DNA of 64,000 bases from Burkholderia latens (lineage in GTDB: Bacteria > Pseudomonadota > Gammaproteobacteria > Burkholderiales > Burkholderiaceae): contig NZ_CP013435.1 of the NCBI RefSeq assembly GCF_001718795.1, forward strand, positions 2,542,001-2,606,000, read 5' to 3'. How positions within the stretch are numbered: position 1 is the stretch's first letter; each line of letters starts with the position of its first letter. The notes beneath the pieces are model-generated. The model had not been told where the DNA came from, ran no database searches, and worked only from the letters and a program-made list of their open reading frames with translations. Shown one piece after another: positions 1-8,947 of the stretch. Position numbers and translations under genes: made by a program.

Positions 1-348
1 GGCCTTCAGCAGCTGGAGTTCATCCTTGCGCCATGTGACCCAGCGGCGCTGGCTGTCCTGCCAGCCGCGCTTCGCGTCGGCCGGCGCATCGCTCGACAGT
101 CGCTGGTACGCGCGGTCCATCACCGTCTGCCACTGCTGCTGCGCCTCGCCCATGCACTGGATCTGGCCGGCCGTGGACGACCGGTCGCGCCGTGCGAGAC
201 ACTGCCGCATCGCGACGTCGATCGGATCGGCCGCGGCAACTTCCGCACGAGCGACGCCCGCGCCCGCGAGCCCCGTCAATCCTGCCGTCCAGACGACGAG
301 CGCGGCAAGCGCCGCACGCATCGTCCGGATTCGTCCCTGCGCCGCCAT
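1..348 (-). CDS. LprI-type (DUF1311) lysozyme inhibitor family protein, 3' part outside window
   Basis: The visible 116 codons start with an ATG whose A is shared with the stop of the upstream decarboxylase (TGATG overlap), so the two are translationally coupled. Residues 1-35 form a signal peptide ending ARA|E; an internal Met at residue 10 is an alternative start. The rest has the Cys50/Cys65 spacing and the Trp/Tyr-rich helix (QQQWQTVMDRAYQRL, then WQDSQRRWVTWRKDE) typical of DUF1311/LprI proteins, which are periplasmic and in some bacteria inhibit host lysozyme. The reading frame runs off the window edge, so the C-terminus is unknown. The family is clear by pattern; the inhibitor role is inferred only. 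Confidence 0.75.
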   Translation of the reverse strand, partial: MAAQGRIRTMRAALAALVVWTAGLTGLAGAGVARAEVAAADPIDVAMRQCLARRDRSSTAGQIQCMGEAQQQWQTVMDRAYQRLSSDAPADAKRGWQDSQRRWVTWRKDELQLLKA

Positions 349-2627
349 CAGTCGCGCACGCAGTCGACGAAGTACTCGACGCGGCCGTTGACTTCTTCCG
401 CGACGAGGCCGTGGATATCCGTATGGAAACCCGGGAAGCGCTCGTTGAAGTCGCGCGCGAACCGCAGGTAGTTCACGATCGTCTTGTTGAAGCGCTCGCC
501 CGGAATCAGCAGCGGAATACCCGGCGGGTACGGCGTGAGCAGGATGCTCGTCACGCGGCCTTCGAGCTCGTCGAGCGGCACGCGGTCGATCTTGCGGTGC
601 GCGAGCTTCGCGAACGCATCCGACGGCTTCATCGCCGGCTCCATGTCCGACAGGTACATCTCCGTCGTCAGGCGTGCGATGTCGTTCGCACGGTATACGT
701 CGTGAATCTGCGTGCACAGGTCGCGCAGCCCGACGCGCTCGTAGCGCGGATGCTGCGCAACGAATTCCGGCAGCACGCGCCACAGCGGCTGGTTGTTGTC
801 GTAGTCGTCCTTGAACTGCTGCAGCTCGGTCACCATCGAGTTCCAGCGGCCCTTCGTGATGCCGATCGTGAACATGATGAAAAACGAGTACAGGCCCGTC
901 TTCTCGACGATGATCCCGTGCTCGGCCAGGTACTTCGTGACGATCGCGGCCGGAATGCCCGTCTCGCCGAACTCGCCGTCGACGTCGAGACCCGGCGTGA
1001 TGATCGTCGCCTTGATCGGGTCGAGCATGTTGAAGCCTTCCGCGAGCGGGCCGAAGCCGTGCCAGTGGTCGTTCGGCTTCAGCATCCAGTCGTCGCGCGA
1101 GCCGATGCCCTCTTCCGACAGGTCGTCCGGGCCCCACACGCTGAAGAACCAGTCGTCGCCGTATTCGGCATCGACCTTGCGCATCGCGCGACGGAAGTCG
1201 ATCGCCTCGGCGATCGATTCCTCGACGAGCGCGGTGCCGCCCGGCGGCTCCATCATCGCGGCCGCGACGTCGCACGACGCGATGATCGCGTACTGCGGGC
1301 TCGTCGACGTGTGCATCAGGTACGCCTCGTTGAAGCGGTGCTTGTCGAACGTGCGGTTCTCCGAATCCTGCACGACGATCTGCGAGGCCTGCGAGATGCC
1401 CGCGAGCAGCTTGTGCGTCGAGTGCGTCGCGAACACGAGCGCGCCCGTGCGCGGGCGGCCGTCGCCGATCGCATGCATGTCGCGGTAGAACGGGTGGAAC
1501 GTGGCGTGCGGCAGCCACGCTTCGTCGAAGTGCAGCGTGTCGAGCAGGTCGCCGAGCAGGTCCTTGATCATCTCGACGTTGTAGACGACGCCGTCGTACG
1601 TGCTCTGCGTGATCGTCAGGATGCGCGGCTTCAGGTCCGGATTCTGGCGCATCGCCTCGCGCGCGAACGGGTTCGCGTCGATCTTCTTGCGGATGTTCTC
1701 CGGCTTGAATTCGTCGCGCGGAATCGGCCCGATGATGCCGAAGTGGTTGCGCGTCGGCGTGAGGAACACCGGAATCGCGCCGGTCATCGTGATCGCGTGC
1801 AGGATCGACTTGTGGCAGTTGCGGTCGACCAGCACGATGTCGCCGGGAGCGACCGTCGCGTGCCAGACGATCTTGTTCGACGTCGACGTGCCGTTGGTCA
1901 CGAAGAACAGGTGGTCCGCGCTGAAAATCCGCGCGGCGTTGCGCTCGGACGCCGCGACCGGCCCCGTGTGATCGAGCAGCTGGCCGAGTTCGTCGACCGC
2001 GTTGCAGACGTCCGCGCGCAGCATGTTCTCGCCGAAGAACTGATGGAACATCTGGCCGAGCGGGTTCTTCAGAAACGCGACGCCGCCGGAGTGGCCCGGG
2101 CAGTGCCATGAGTACGAGCCTTCGTCCGCGTACTTCACGAGCTCCTTGAAGAACGGCGGCGCGAGCGAGTCGAGATAGACCTTCGCTTCGCGGATGATGT
2201 GGCGTGCGACGAACTCCGGCGTGTCCTCGAACATGTGGATGAAGCCGTGGAGTTCGCGCAGGATGTCGTTCGGCAGGTGGCGCGACGTGCGCGTTTCGCC
2301 GTACAGGAAGATCGGGATGTCCGCGTTGCGGCGGCGCACTTCGGTGACGAACGCGCGCAGCTCGATGATCGCGGTCGCGAGTTCGGGCAGTTCGCCGTCC
2401 GGGCCGATTTCGCCGAGCATGAGTTCGTCGTCGTCGATCGACAGGATGAAGCACGACGCGCGGCTCGATTGCTGCGCGAACGACGTCAGATCGCCATAGC
2501 TCGTGAGGCCGAGGACTTCGACGCCCTCTTTCTCGATCGCTTCGGCCAACGCCCGGATGCCGGAGCCCGAGATGTTCTCGGAGCGGAAATCTTCGTCGAT
2601 GATCACGACGGGGAAACGAAACTTCAT
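348..2627 (-). CDS. Orn/Lys/Arg decarboxylase, PLP fold type I (759 aa)
   Basis: Pyridoxal-phosphate decarboxylase that converts a basic amino acid to a polyamine or diamine in the cytoplasm. An N-terminal wing domain (about residues 1-130) precedes the large PLP domain, with the entry motif SWHCPGHSGG (173-182), HFDEAW (366-371) and the Schiff-base lysine in STHKLLAG (Lys406). The length of 759 is close to E. coli AdiA (about 755) and longer than LdcI, but substrate preference between Arg, Lys and Orn cannot be read with certainty. The ATG at 2627 follows an AG-rich stretch. It is upstream of, and overlaps by one base, the LprI-like gene, and lies 81 bp downstream of dcd on the same strand. 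Confidence 0.93.
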   Translation of the reverse strand: MKFRFPVVIIDEDFRSENISGSGIRALAEAIEKEGVEVLGLTSYGDLTSFAQQSSRASCFILSIDDDELMLGEIGPDGELPELATAIIELRAFVTEVRRRNADIPIFLYGETRTSRHLPNDILRELHGFIHMFEDTPEFVARHIIREAKVYLDSLAPPFFKELVKYADEGSYSWHCPGHSGGVAFLKNPLGQMFHQFFGENMLRADVCNAVDELGQLLDHTGPVAASERNAARIFSADHLFFVTNGTSTSNKIVWHATVAPGDIVLVDRNCHKSILHAITMTGAIPVFLTPTRNHFGIIGPIPRDEFKPENIRKKIDANPFAREAMRQNPDLKPRILTITQSTYDGVVYNVEMIKDLLGDLLDTLHFDEAWLPHATFHPFYRDMHAIGDGRPRTGALVFATHSTHKLLAGISQASQIVVQDSENRTFDKHRFNEAYLMHTSTSPQYAIIASCDVAAAMMEPPGGTALVEESIAEAIDFRRAMRKVDAEYGDDWFFSVWGPDDLSEEGIGSRDDWMLKPNDHWHGFGPLAEGFNMLDPIKATIITPGLDVDGEFGETGIPAAIVTKYLAEHGIIVEKTGLYSFFIMFTIGITKGRWNSMVTELQQFKDDYDNNQPLWRVLPEFVAQHPRYERVGLRDLCTQIHDVYRANDIARLTTEMYLSDMEPAMKPSDAFAKLAHRKIDRVPLDELEGRVTSILLTPYPPGIPLLIPGERFNKTIVNYLRFARDFNERFPGFHTDIHGLVAEEVNGRVEYFVDCVRD

Positions 2628-2708
2628 GGGCGATTCTCCAAAAAGAACGACCGCGGCGCGTCACGCGCAGCGGTCACCCGAAAACTGGTGAGACGTTATG
2701 CAACCAGA

Positions 2709-3278
2709 TCAGGTTTTCGGCAGCGTGACACCGCGCTGCCCCTGATACTTGCCGCCGCGATCGGCGTACGACACGTCGCACACTTCGTCGCTTTCGAAGA
2801 ACAGCACCTGCGCGACACCTTCGTTCGCGTAGATCTTCGCGGGCAGCGGCGTGGTATTCGAGAATTCCAGCGTGACGTAGCCTTCCCATTCGGGTTCGAA
2901 CGGCGTCACGTTGACGATGATCCCGCAGCGCGCGTACGTCGACTTGCCAAGGCACACGGTGAGCACGGTGCGCGGGATGCGGAAATATTCGACGGTGCGG
3001 GCCAGCGCGAACGAGTTCGGCGGGATGATGCACACGTCGCCCTTGAAATCGACAAACGAACCTTCGTCGAAGTTCTTCGGATCGACGATCGTCGAGTTGA
3101 TGTTCGTGAAGATCTTGAATTCGTCCGCGCAGCGGATGTCGTAGCCGTAGCTCGACGTGCCGTAGCTGACGATCCTGCGACCGTCCTCGGACGCGCGAAC
3201 CTGATCGGGCACGAACGGCTCGATCATCTTGTGTTCTTCGGCCATGCGCCGAATCCACTTGTCGGACTTGATGCTCAT
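2709..3278 (-). CDS. dcd: dCTP deaminase
   Basis: Deaminates dCTP to dUTP, feeding dTMP synthesis. The 189 residues match the full length of the family. Visible hallmarks are the SYGYDIR segment (43-49), PPNSFALA (86-93), the nucleotide-binding [10 protein letters not shown] (111-120) and the catalytic glutamate in TLEFSN (Glu138), followed by the C-terminal GGKYQGQRG (175-183). No dUTPase fusion features are apparent. It sits between the SodC-like gene and the decarboxylase, all on the minus strand, but a gap of about 200 bp separates it from the SodC-like gene and it probably has its own promoter. Confidence 0.96.
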
Positions 3279-3473
3279 GCGTGCCTCCGCCGGGCCGTCC
3301 CAGGAAGGCGGGCCGTCCCCTCGGGGGACAGCGAACGAAGCGGGCGTTGGGGTCGTTTCATTTCAGGGCGCCAGGAAACGCTGCGTGACGGTAAGTGAAG
3401 GCCGCCGGTTCGGGACGGCGGCCGCGAAAGGCGCACATTTTACGCGATCATCGGGTCGGGCACGCGACGGCCG

Positions 3474-4010
3474 TCACCGGATCACGCCGCACGCGAGCGC
3501 GGGCCCCGCGCCGTGCTGCGGAAACGCGGGGTCGCTCGACTCGCGGTGCACCAGCGCCGCGCGGTTCAGCACGGACCGCACGCCGTCGAGGGCCAGATCG
3601 GGGGCGACGATGAAGCCCGCCGCGACGCCATTCGCATCCGCATGGATGTTGCCGAGATCGCCGGCGACCCGCGCGCCCGCGCGCAGCCGTTCGGCGGCCG
3701 GCGCGAACACGGGGCCGGCGCTCGAGCCGTCGCCCGCGTTGCAGTCGCCGCGTTCATGCACCTGCAGTGCGTGATCGCTGTTCGGCGGCAGGCCGACGAG
3801 GTTGTACGTGACCTGGACGCCGTCCGGGCGTTCGACGAACGTCACCGCGCCGCGCGTCTGCGAGCCGACGGTCGGCTGCAGTTGCACGTCGGCGCGCTTT
3901 TCGTGCGACGAGGAAAACGAGGTACAGCCGGCCAGCAGGCCCAGCGCGGCGGCGGCCAGCAGCGCGCGCTGCACGCGGCCGGCGCGCGCGCCGTGATGTG
4001 GTTGGTTCAT
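3474..4010 (-). CDS. Degenerate Cu/Zn superoxide dismutase-like lipoprotein
   Basis: A 178-residue SodC-fold lipoprotein. The start at 4010 is chosen because TGAGGATCGA lies directly upstream and the signal peptide then ends in the lipobox LLAGC (Cys29). Family landmarks remain: the region around HALQVHERGDC (80-90), SAGPVFAP (97-104), GDLGN (117-121), LVH (153-155) and C-terminal ACGVI, with Cys90 and Cys174 placed for the usual disulfide. Compared with active enzymes, the first copper ligand of the HxH pair is Gln83, the bridging His of GGH/GPH is Val101, and the zinc His before GDL is Val115. His85, Asp118 and His155 are kept. It is therefore probably not a normal SOD; a structural or metal-sensing role is possible but unproven. 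Confidence 0.85.
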   Translation of the reverse strand: MNQPHHGARAGRVQRALLAAAALGLLAGCTSFSSSHEKRADVQLQPTVGSQTRGAVTFVERPDGVQVTYNLVGLPPNSDHALQVHERGDCNAGDGSSAGPVFAPAAERLRAGARVAGDLGNIHADANGVAAGFIVAPDLALDGVRSVLNRAALVHRESSDPAFPQHGAGPALACGVIR

Positions 4011-4143
4011 TCGATCCTCATGCCGGCTGGCGACCGTGCGACACGGCGGCCATGCCGGGCGGGTAAAGGGACCCGGGAAAAGTCGCCATGATACCGCGCC
4101 TCGCGGCGCCGTAAACAGCGTAAGGCCCCGCCCCGCAAGGGTT

Positions 4144-5235
4144 TTACGTATTTTGAACAACGATCGACGGGAACTTCGACGTCATGTCGCGTGCGCGCTC
4201 GGCGATCGCCAGCGCGACGCCGCGCGCGATCTCGCGATAGCGCCGCGCCAGCGCACCGTCCGGCTCGGCCACGACCGTCGGTGTGCCGCTGTCGGCGCGC
4301 TCGCGGATCGCGATGTCGAGCGGCAGGCTGCCGAGCACGTGCACGCCGTAGTCCTTCGCCATTCGCTCGGCGCCGCCCGCGCCGAAGATGTGCTCTTCGT
4401 GCCCGCAGTTGGAGCACACGTGGATGCTCATGTTCTCGACGATCCCGAGGATCGGAATCCCGACCTTCTCGAACATCTTCAGGCCCTTCTTCGCGTCGAG
4501 CAGCGCGATGTCCTGCGGCGTCGTGACGATCACGGCGCCCGTCACCGGCACGCGCTGCGCGAGCGTGAGCTGGATGTCGCCCGTGCCCGGCGGCATGTCG
4601 ACGATCAGGTAATCGAGCTCGCGCCAGTTGGTCTGGCGCAGCAGTTGCTCGAGCGCGGACGTCGCCATCGGGCCGCGCCATACCATCGGGTTGTCTTCCT
4701 CGATCAGGAAACCGATTGAGTTCGCCTGCAGCCCGTGGCCCGCGAGCGGGTTCATCGACTGGTTGTCCGGCGACTCGGGGCGCTGGCCGTGAATGCCGAG
4801 CATCGTCGGCAGCGACGGCCCATAGATGTCGGCGTCGAGAATGCCGACCGACGCGCCTTCCGCAGCCAGCGCCAGCGCGAGGTTCACGGCCGTCGTGCTC
4901 TTGCCGACGCCGCCCTTGCCCGATGCGACCGCAACGATGTTCTTCACGTTCGGCAGCAGCTTCACGCCGCGCTGGACCGTGTGCGCGACGATGTCCTGCG
5001 ACACGGCAACGCGCGCATCGCGCACGCCGGGCACGGCTTTCAACGCGGCGGCGATTCGCGCGCGCACGTCGTCGTGCTGGCTGCGCGCCGGATAGCCGAG
5101 CACCATGTCGACCGCCACGGCGTCGCCGTCGATCGCGACGTTGCGCACGCCCTTGTTCGCCGCATACGGACGGCCCGTATTGGGATCGACGACAGCCGCC
5201 AGCGCGGCGTCGACTTGTGCCCGGTCAATGCTCAT
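4144..5235 (-). CDS. apbC: Iron-sulfur cluster carrier protein ApbC/Mrp (P-loop ATPase)
   Basis: Cytosolic Fe-S cluster carrier or scaffold of the Mrp/NBP35 family, 363 aa. The N-terminal MIP18/DUF59 domain (about 5-85) is followed by the deviant Walker A SGKGGVGKST (105-114), a switch region with DADIYGPSLP, and the paired cysteines CSNC (274-277) that bind the bridging cluster in the dimer. The start at 5235 (MSIDRAQ) gives the normal N-terminus; an in-frame ATG further upstream would add 33 residues with no family resemblance. The gene stands alone, divergent from the OmpA-like lipoprotein gene. Confidence 0.95.
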   Translation of the reverse strand: MSIDRAQVDAALAAVVDPNTGRPYAANKGVRNVAIDGDAVAVDMVLGYPARSQHDDVRARIAAALKAVPGVRDARVAVSQDIVAHTVQRGVKLLPNVKNIVAVASGKGGVGKSTTAVNLALALAAEGASVGILDADIYGPSLPTMLGIHGQRPESPDNQSMNPLAGHGLQANSIGFLIEEDNPMVWRGPMATSALEQLLRQTNWRELDYLIVDMPPGTGDIQLTLAQRVPVTGAVIVTTPQDIALLDAKKGLKMFEKVGIPILGIVENMSIHVCSNCGHEEHIFGAGGAERMAKDYGVHVLGSLPLDIAIRERADSGTPTVVAEPDGALARRYREIARGVALAIAERARDMTSKFPSIVVQNT

Positions 5236-5588
5236 CGAAACTCCGTGAAAACGTTTTTCTCTCGCGCAAACGTCAAGAAACATCAAATAACGCTGCGAAA
5301 AACGGGAAAAGTGAAAGAATCTGTTGCACGCCATTGCGCGAACGCGCGCGGCGGAGCAATCTTCGCGTGCGGCATGCTATGGGGCCAAATCGGCCGCCAA
5401 CCGCCTATATTGTAGAGGCTGACGCGTCACCCTGTCCGAACAGCCACGCTGGCGAACAGGGCATGCGGCCGCCTCGGCGGCTGCCGCGAGTGCGAGCCTG
5501 CCCTCCCTTTTTCGGGCGGTTCGCGCTGGACGCCGTCACTGTTGTTTGTCGTCGTTGTCGACTCGTTCAACCAAGAGAGGAATCCAAG
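5236..5588. other. Divergent intergenic region, apbC / OmpA-like lipoprotein
   Basis: This 353-bp stretch holds no convincing gene. The half next to apbC is relatively A-rich (5260-5330) and may carry its promoter. An imperfect hairpin lies at 5430-5461 (CCCTGTCCG pairing with CGAACAGGG, one mismatch, 14-nt loop) without a T-run, and may be in the 5' UTR of the lipoprotein gene. A TATATT hexamer at 5406-5411 has no matching -35. The GAGAGGA ribosome binding site for the lipoprotein is at 5574-5580. Confidence 0.4.
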
Positions 5589-6230
5589 ATGAACATGAAA
5601 ATCGCGACCCGCCTGTCCGTCTTCGCACTTGCCGGCGCACTGCTCGCAGGCTGCGCCACCCAGCAAGGCAACAACACGGCCGTCGGCACCGGCACGGGCG
5701 CGGCGCTGGGCGCGGGCATCGGCGCACTGGCCGGTGGCGGCAAGGGCGCGGCAATCGGCGCGGGCGTCGGCGCCCTGGTCGGTGGCGTGACGGGTTACAA
5801 CTGGCAGGCGATCAAGAACAAGCTCGCACCGTCGGCAGCGAAGACGGGCACGCAGGTGACCGAGCAGCCGGACGGTTCGCTGAAACTGAACGTACCGAGC
5901 TCGGTCACGTTCGCGACCAACCAGTACGCGATCACGCCGGCCTTCACGCCGCTGCTGAACGACCTGGCGACGACGCTGAACCAGAACCCGCAGGTGACGG
6001 CGTCGATCATCGGCTACACGGACAGCACGGGTTCGCAGCAGCTGAACCAGACGCTGTCGCAGAACCGCGCGCAAAGCGTCGTGAACGCGCTCGTGCAGCG
6101 CGGCGTGGCCGGCGGCCGCCTGTCCGCGCAAGGCATGGGTCCGTCGAACCCGATCGCGGACAACGCGACGGAAGCGGGCCGCGCGCAAAACCGCCGCGTC
6201 GAAATCTACCTGCGCGCAGCACAGCAGTAA
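5589..6230 (+). CDS. OmpA-family outer-membrane lipoprotein with glycine zipper
   Basis: A 213-residue lipoprotein. The signal peptide ends in the lipobox LLAGC (Cys22). Residues about 33-75 are an alternating Gly/Ala segment ([19 protein letters not shown] and similar) typical of glycine-zipper outer-membrane proteins of the YiaD/YMGG type. The C-terminal half (about 105-210) is an OmpA-like peptidoglycan-binding domain, with TDSTGS and the [11 protein letters not shown] and [12 protein letters not shown] motifs. It likely anchors the outer membrane to the cell wall. A GAGAGGA ribosome binding site sits 8 bp before the ATG. The terminator at 6411 lies well downstream. Confidence 0.92.
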   Translation: MNMKIATRLSVFALAGALLAGCATQQGNNTAVGTGTGAALGAGIGALAGGGKGAAIGAGVGALVGGVTGYNWQAIKNKLAPSAAKTGTQVTEQPDGSLKLNVPSSVTFATNQYAITPAFTPLLNDLATTLNQNPQVTASIIGYTDSTGSQQLNQTLSQNRAQSVVNALVQRGVAGGRLSAQGMGPSNPIADNATEAGRAQNRRVEIYLRAAQQ

Positions 6231-6410
6231 GCATCGCAACGACCGGAATCGGGGCCGTGCGAACCGCACAGCCCCGTCCCACAAGGCTTTCCGCACGGCT
6301 CGTAACAAATCGAAAAAAATTTCGAACTTCTGTCGCGACACGCGGTCTGTCTTTACGGTACGCGGCTGGCGCTGCCGGCGCGTCACCATTCTCCTCTTGT
6401 CGTTGTTGCT

Positions 6411-6439
6411 CCGGGGCCGTATCCGCCCCGGTTTTTTTT
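6411..6439 (+). terminator. Rho-independent terminator
   Basis: A perfect 7-bp GC stem CCGGGGC/GCCCCGG with a 7-nt loop is followed by eight T residues. It ends the OmpA-like lipoprotein transcript about 180 bp after its stop and insulates metG. Confidence 0.9.
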
Positions 6440-6556
6440 GCCCGCAATTTCTCTGCTGCGGCGCAGCATTGAGCGACCATGCACGCTGCTGCCGCATTCG
6501 CCGGCCCGACCGTGCCCGCCCCGTGGCGCCTGCCCCGGCTGAGCGGCCCGCGCCCC

Positions 6557-6565
6557 TGCTAGAAT
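6557..6565 (+). promoter_or_regulatory. Extended -10 promoter element for metG
   Basis: TGCTAGAAT is an extended -10 match (TGnTAnAAT) 42 bp before the metG ATG. Transcription would begin near 6572, giving a leader of about 35 nt. No good -35 is visible, as is usual for extended -10 promoters. The call rests on the motif only. Confidence 0.45.
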
Positions 6566-6606
6566 CGCAGTTTCCGTCGTTTTCCCGCCGTTCTTCTACA
6601 GACCCT

Positions 6607-8778
6607 ATGTCCGCATCCGACCTCACTTCCGTGCAGGCCGCGGCGCCGCAAGGCAGCCGCCAGATCCTCGTTACGTCCGCACTGCCCTATGCCAACGGGC
6701 AGATCCACATCGGCCATCTGGTCGAATACATCCAGACCGACATCTGGGTGCGGACGCTGCGAATGCACGGCCATGAGGTGTACTACATCGGCGCCGACGA
6801 CACGCACGGCACACCGGTGATGCTGCGCGCGGAGAAGGAAGGCCTCACGCCGAAGCAGCTGATCGACCGCGTGTGGACCGAGCACAAGCGCGACTTCGAC
6901 AGCTTCGGCGTGTCGTTCGACAACTTCTACTCGACCGATTCGGACGAAAACCGCGTGCTGAGCGAGAAGATCTACCTCGCGCTGAAGGAAAACGGCCTGA
7001 TCGCCGAGCGCGAGATCGAGCAGGCGTACGATCCCGTCAAGGAAATGTTCCTGCCGGATCGCTTCATCAAGGGCGAATGCCCGAAGTGCCACGCGAAGGA
7101 CCAGTACGGCGACAACTGCGAAGTGTGCGGCTCGACCTACCTGCCGACGGAGCTGCTGAATCCGTACTCGGTCGTGTCCGGCGCGACGCCGGTGCGCAAG
7201 ACGTCGACGCACTACTTCTTCCGCCTGTCCGACCCGCGCTGCGAGTCGTTCCTGCGCGAATGGGTCAGCGGCCTCGCGCAACCGGAAGCCACGAACAAGA
7301 TGCGCGAATGGCTCGGCGACGCCGGCGAAGCAAAGCTCGCCGACTGGGACATCTCGCGCGACGCGCCGTACTTCGGCTTCGAGATCCCCGGCGCGCCCGG
7401 CAAGTACTTCTACGTGTGGCTCGACGCACCGGTCGGCTACTACGCGAGCTTCAAGAACCTGTGCGACCGCAAGGGCATCGACTTCGACGCGTGGATCCGT
7501 TCGGGGTCGACCGCCGAGCAGTACCACTTCATCGGCAAGGACATCCTGTATTTCCACACGCTGTTCTGGCCGGCAATGCTCGAGTTCTCCGGCCATCGCA
7601 CGCCGACCAACGTGTTCGCGCACGGCTTCCTGACGGTCGACGGCGCGAAGATGTCGAAGTCGCGCGGCACGTTCATCACCGCGCAAAGCTACATCGACAC
7701 GGGCCTGAACCCCGAATGGCTGCGCTACTACTTCGCCGCGAAGCTGAACGCGACGATGGAAGACATCGACCTGAACCTCGACGACTTCCAGGCGCGCGTG
7801 AACAGCGACCTCGTCGGCAAGTACGTGAACATCGCGAGCCGCGCGGCCGGCTTCCTGATCAAGCGGTTCGACGGCCGCGTGCAGGACAGCGCGATGAACC
7901 ATCCGCTCGTCGCGAAGCTGCGCAATGCGATTCCGACGATCGCCGCGCACTACGAAGCGCGCGAATACAGCCGTGCACTGCGCCAGACGATGGAACTCGC
8001 CGACGAAGTGAACGCGTACGTCGACGGCGCGAAGCCGTGGGAACTCGCAAAAGATCCGGCCAATGCGGTCGCGCTGCACGAAACCTGCAGCGTGAGCCTC
8101 GAGGCATTCCGCCTGCTGTCGCTCGCGCTGAAGCCCGTTCTGCCGCGCGTGGCCGAAGCGGTCGAAGCATTCTTCGGCATCGCGCCGCTCGCGTGGGCCG
8201 ATGCGGCGAAGCCGCTGTCGTCGGCGCAGCCGATCAGTGCGTACCAGCACCTGATGACGCGTGTCGACGCGAAGCAGATCGACGCGCTGCTGGCCGCGAA
8301 CCGCGATTCGCTGCAGGCGGATGCAGCCAGCGCCGCCGCAGCCGGTGCGGCCGCCGCCAACGCCGCCAACGCCGCGAAGGACGCGAAAAGCGCAAAGGCG
8401 AACGCGAAGGCAGCCGCGGCAAACGGTGCGGACGACGGCCCGATTTCGATCGACGATTTCGCGAAGATCGACCTGCGCATCGCGAAGATCGTGGCGTGCC
8501 AGGCCGTCGAAGGCTCGGACAAGCTGCTGCAGCTCACGCTCGACGTCGGCGAGGAAAAGACCCGCAACGTGTTCTCGGGCATCAAGTCCGCGTATCAGCC
8601 CGAGCAGCTCGTCGGCAAGCTGACGGTGATGGTCGCGAACCTTGCGCCGCGCAAGATGAAGTTCGGTCTGTCCGAAGGGATGGTGCTCGCGGCATCGGCG
8701 GCGGACGAGAAGGCCGAACCGGGCCTGTACATCCTCGAACCGCACAGTGGCGCGAAGCCGGGCATGCGCGTGAAGTAA
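6607..8778 (+). CDS. metG: Methionyl-tRNA synthetase
   Basis: Charges tRNA-Met in the cytoplasm; 723 aa, the long dimeric form. Class I signatures are HIGH (34-37, within [12 protein letters not shown]) and KMSKS (348-352). The connective peptide has a zinc knuckle starting CPKC at 158 with a second CEVC pair. A C-terminal EMAP/Trbp111-like tRNA-binding domain covers about residues 618-723 ([12 protein letters not shown] onwards). Between catalytic core and this domain lies a very Ala/Lys-rich linker, about 573-613. The start is the only Met giving the expected N-terminus; its ribosome binding site is weak. Confidence 0.97.
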   Translation: MSASDLTSVQAAAPQGSRQILVTSALPYANGQIHIGHLVEYIQTDIWVRTLRMHGHEVYYIGADDTHGTPVMLRAEKEGLTPKQLIDRVWTEHKRDFDSFGVSFDNFYSTDSDENRVLSEKIYLALKENGLIAEREIEQAYDPVKEMFLPDRFIKGECPKCHAKDQYGDNCEVCGSTYLPTELLNPYSVVSGATPVRKTSTHYFFRLSDPRCESFLREWVSGLAQPEATNKMREWLGDAGEAKLADWDISRDAPYFGFEIPGAPGKYFYVWLDAPVGYYASFKNLCDRKGIDFDAWIRSGSTAEQYHFIGKDILYFHTLFWPAMLEFSGHRTPTNVFAHGFLTVDGAKMSKSRGTFITAQSYIDTGLNPEWLRYYFAAKLNATMEDIDLNLDDFQARVNSDLVGKYVNIASRAAGFLIKRFDGRVQDSAMNHPLVAKLRNAIPTIAAHYEAREYSRALRQTMELADEVNAYVDGAKPWELAKDPANAVALHETCSVSLEAFRLLSLALKPVLPRVAEAVEAFFGIAPLAWADAAKPLSSAQPISAYQHLMTRVDAKQIDALLAANRDSLQADAASAAAAGAAAANAANAAKDAKSAKANAKAAAANGADDGPISIDDFAKIDLRIAKIVACQAVEGSDKLLQLTLDVGEEKTRNVFSGIKSAYQPEQLVGKLTVMVANLAPRKMKFGLSEGMVLAASAADEKAEPGLYILEPHSGAKPGMRVK

Positions 8779-8804
8779 GACGGCGCACCAGCTCGGGCGA
8801 CAAC

Positions 8805-8832
8805 CCCGCACCTATCCGTGCGGGTTTTTTTT
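8805..8832 (+). terminator. Rho-independent terminator of metG
   Basis: Stem CCCGCAC/GTGCGGG, 6-nt loop and eight T residues, starting 26 bp after the metG stop. Confidence 0.92.
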
Positions 8833-8947
8833 GCCCGCGTGCCGGTGCCGTTGCGGGCCGGTCTCACGGTGTTCGCCCCGACCCCGTCGCGACCGTGCCC
8901 GCACCGCACTACCCCGCCGGCCGGCTACGTGCGCTTCGGCTTCAACC

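Noticed and set aside
192..2111. Long open frame (639 codons) on the plus strand
   Set aside because: It lies antisense to the decarboxylase gene, is Arg-rich without any domain, and reflects GC-rich codon bias.
3400..3423. GC-rich hairpin GGCCGCCG/CGGCGGCC upstream of dcd
   Set aside because: It has no T-run in either direction and may be a chance product of local GC content.
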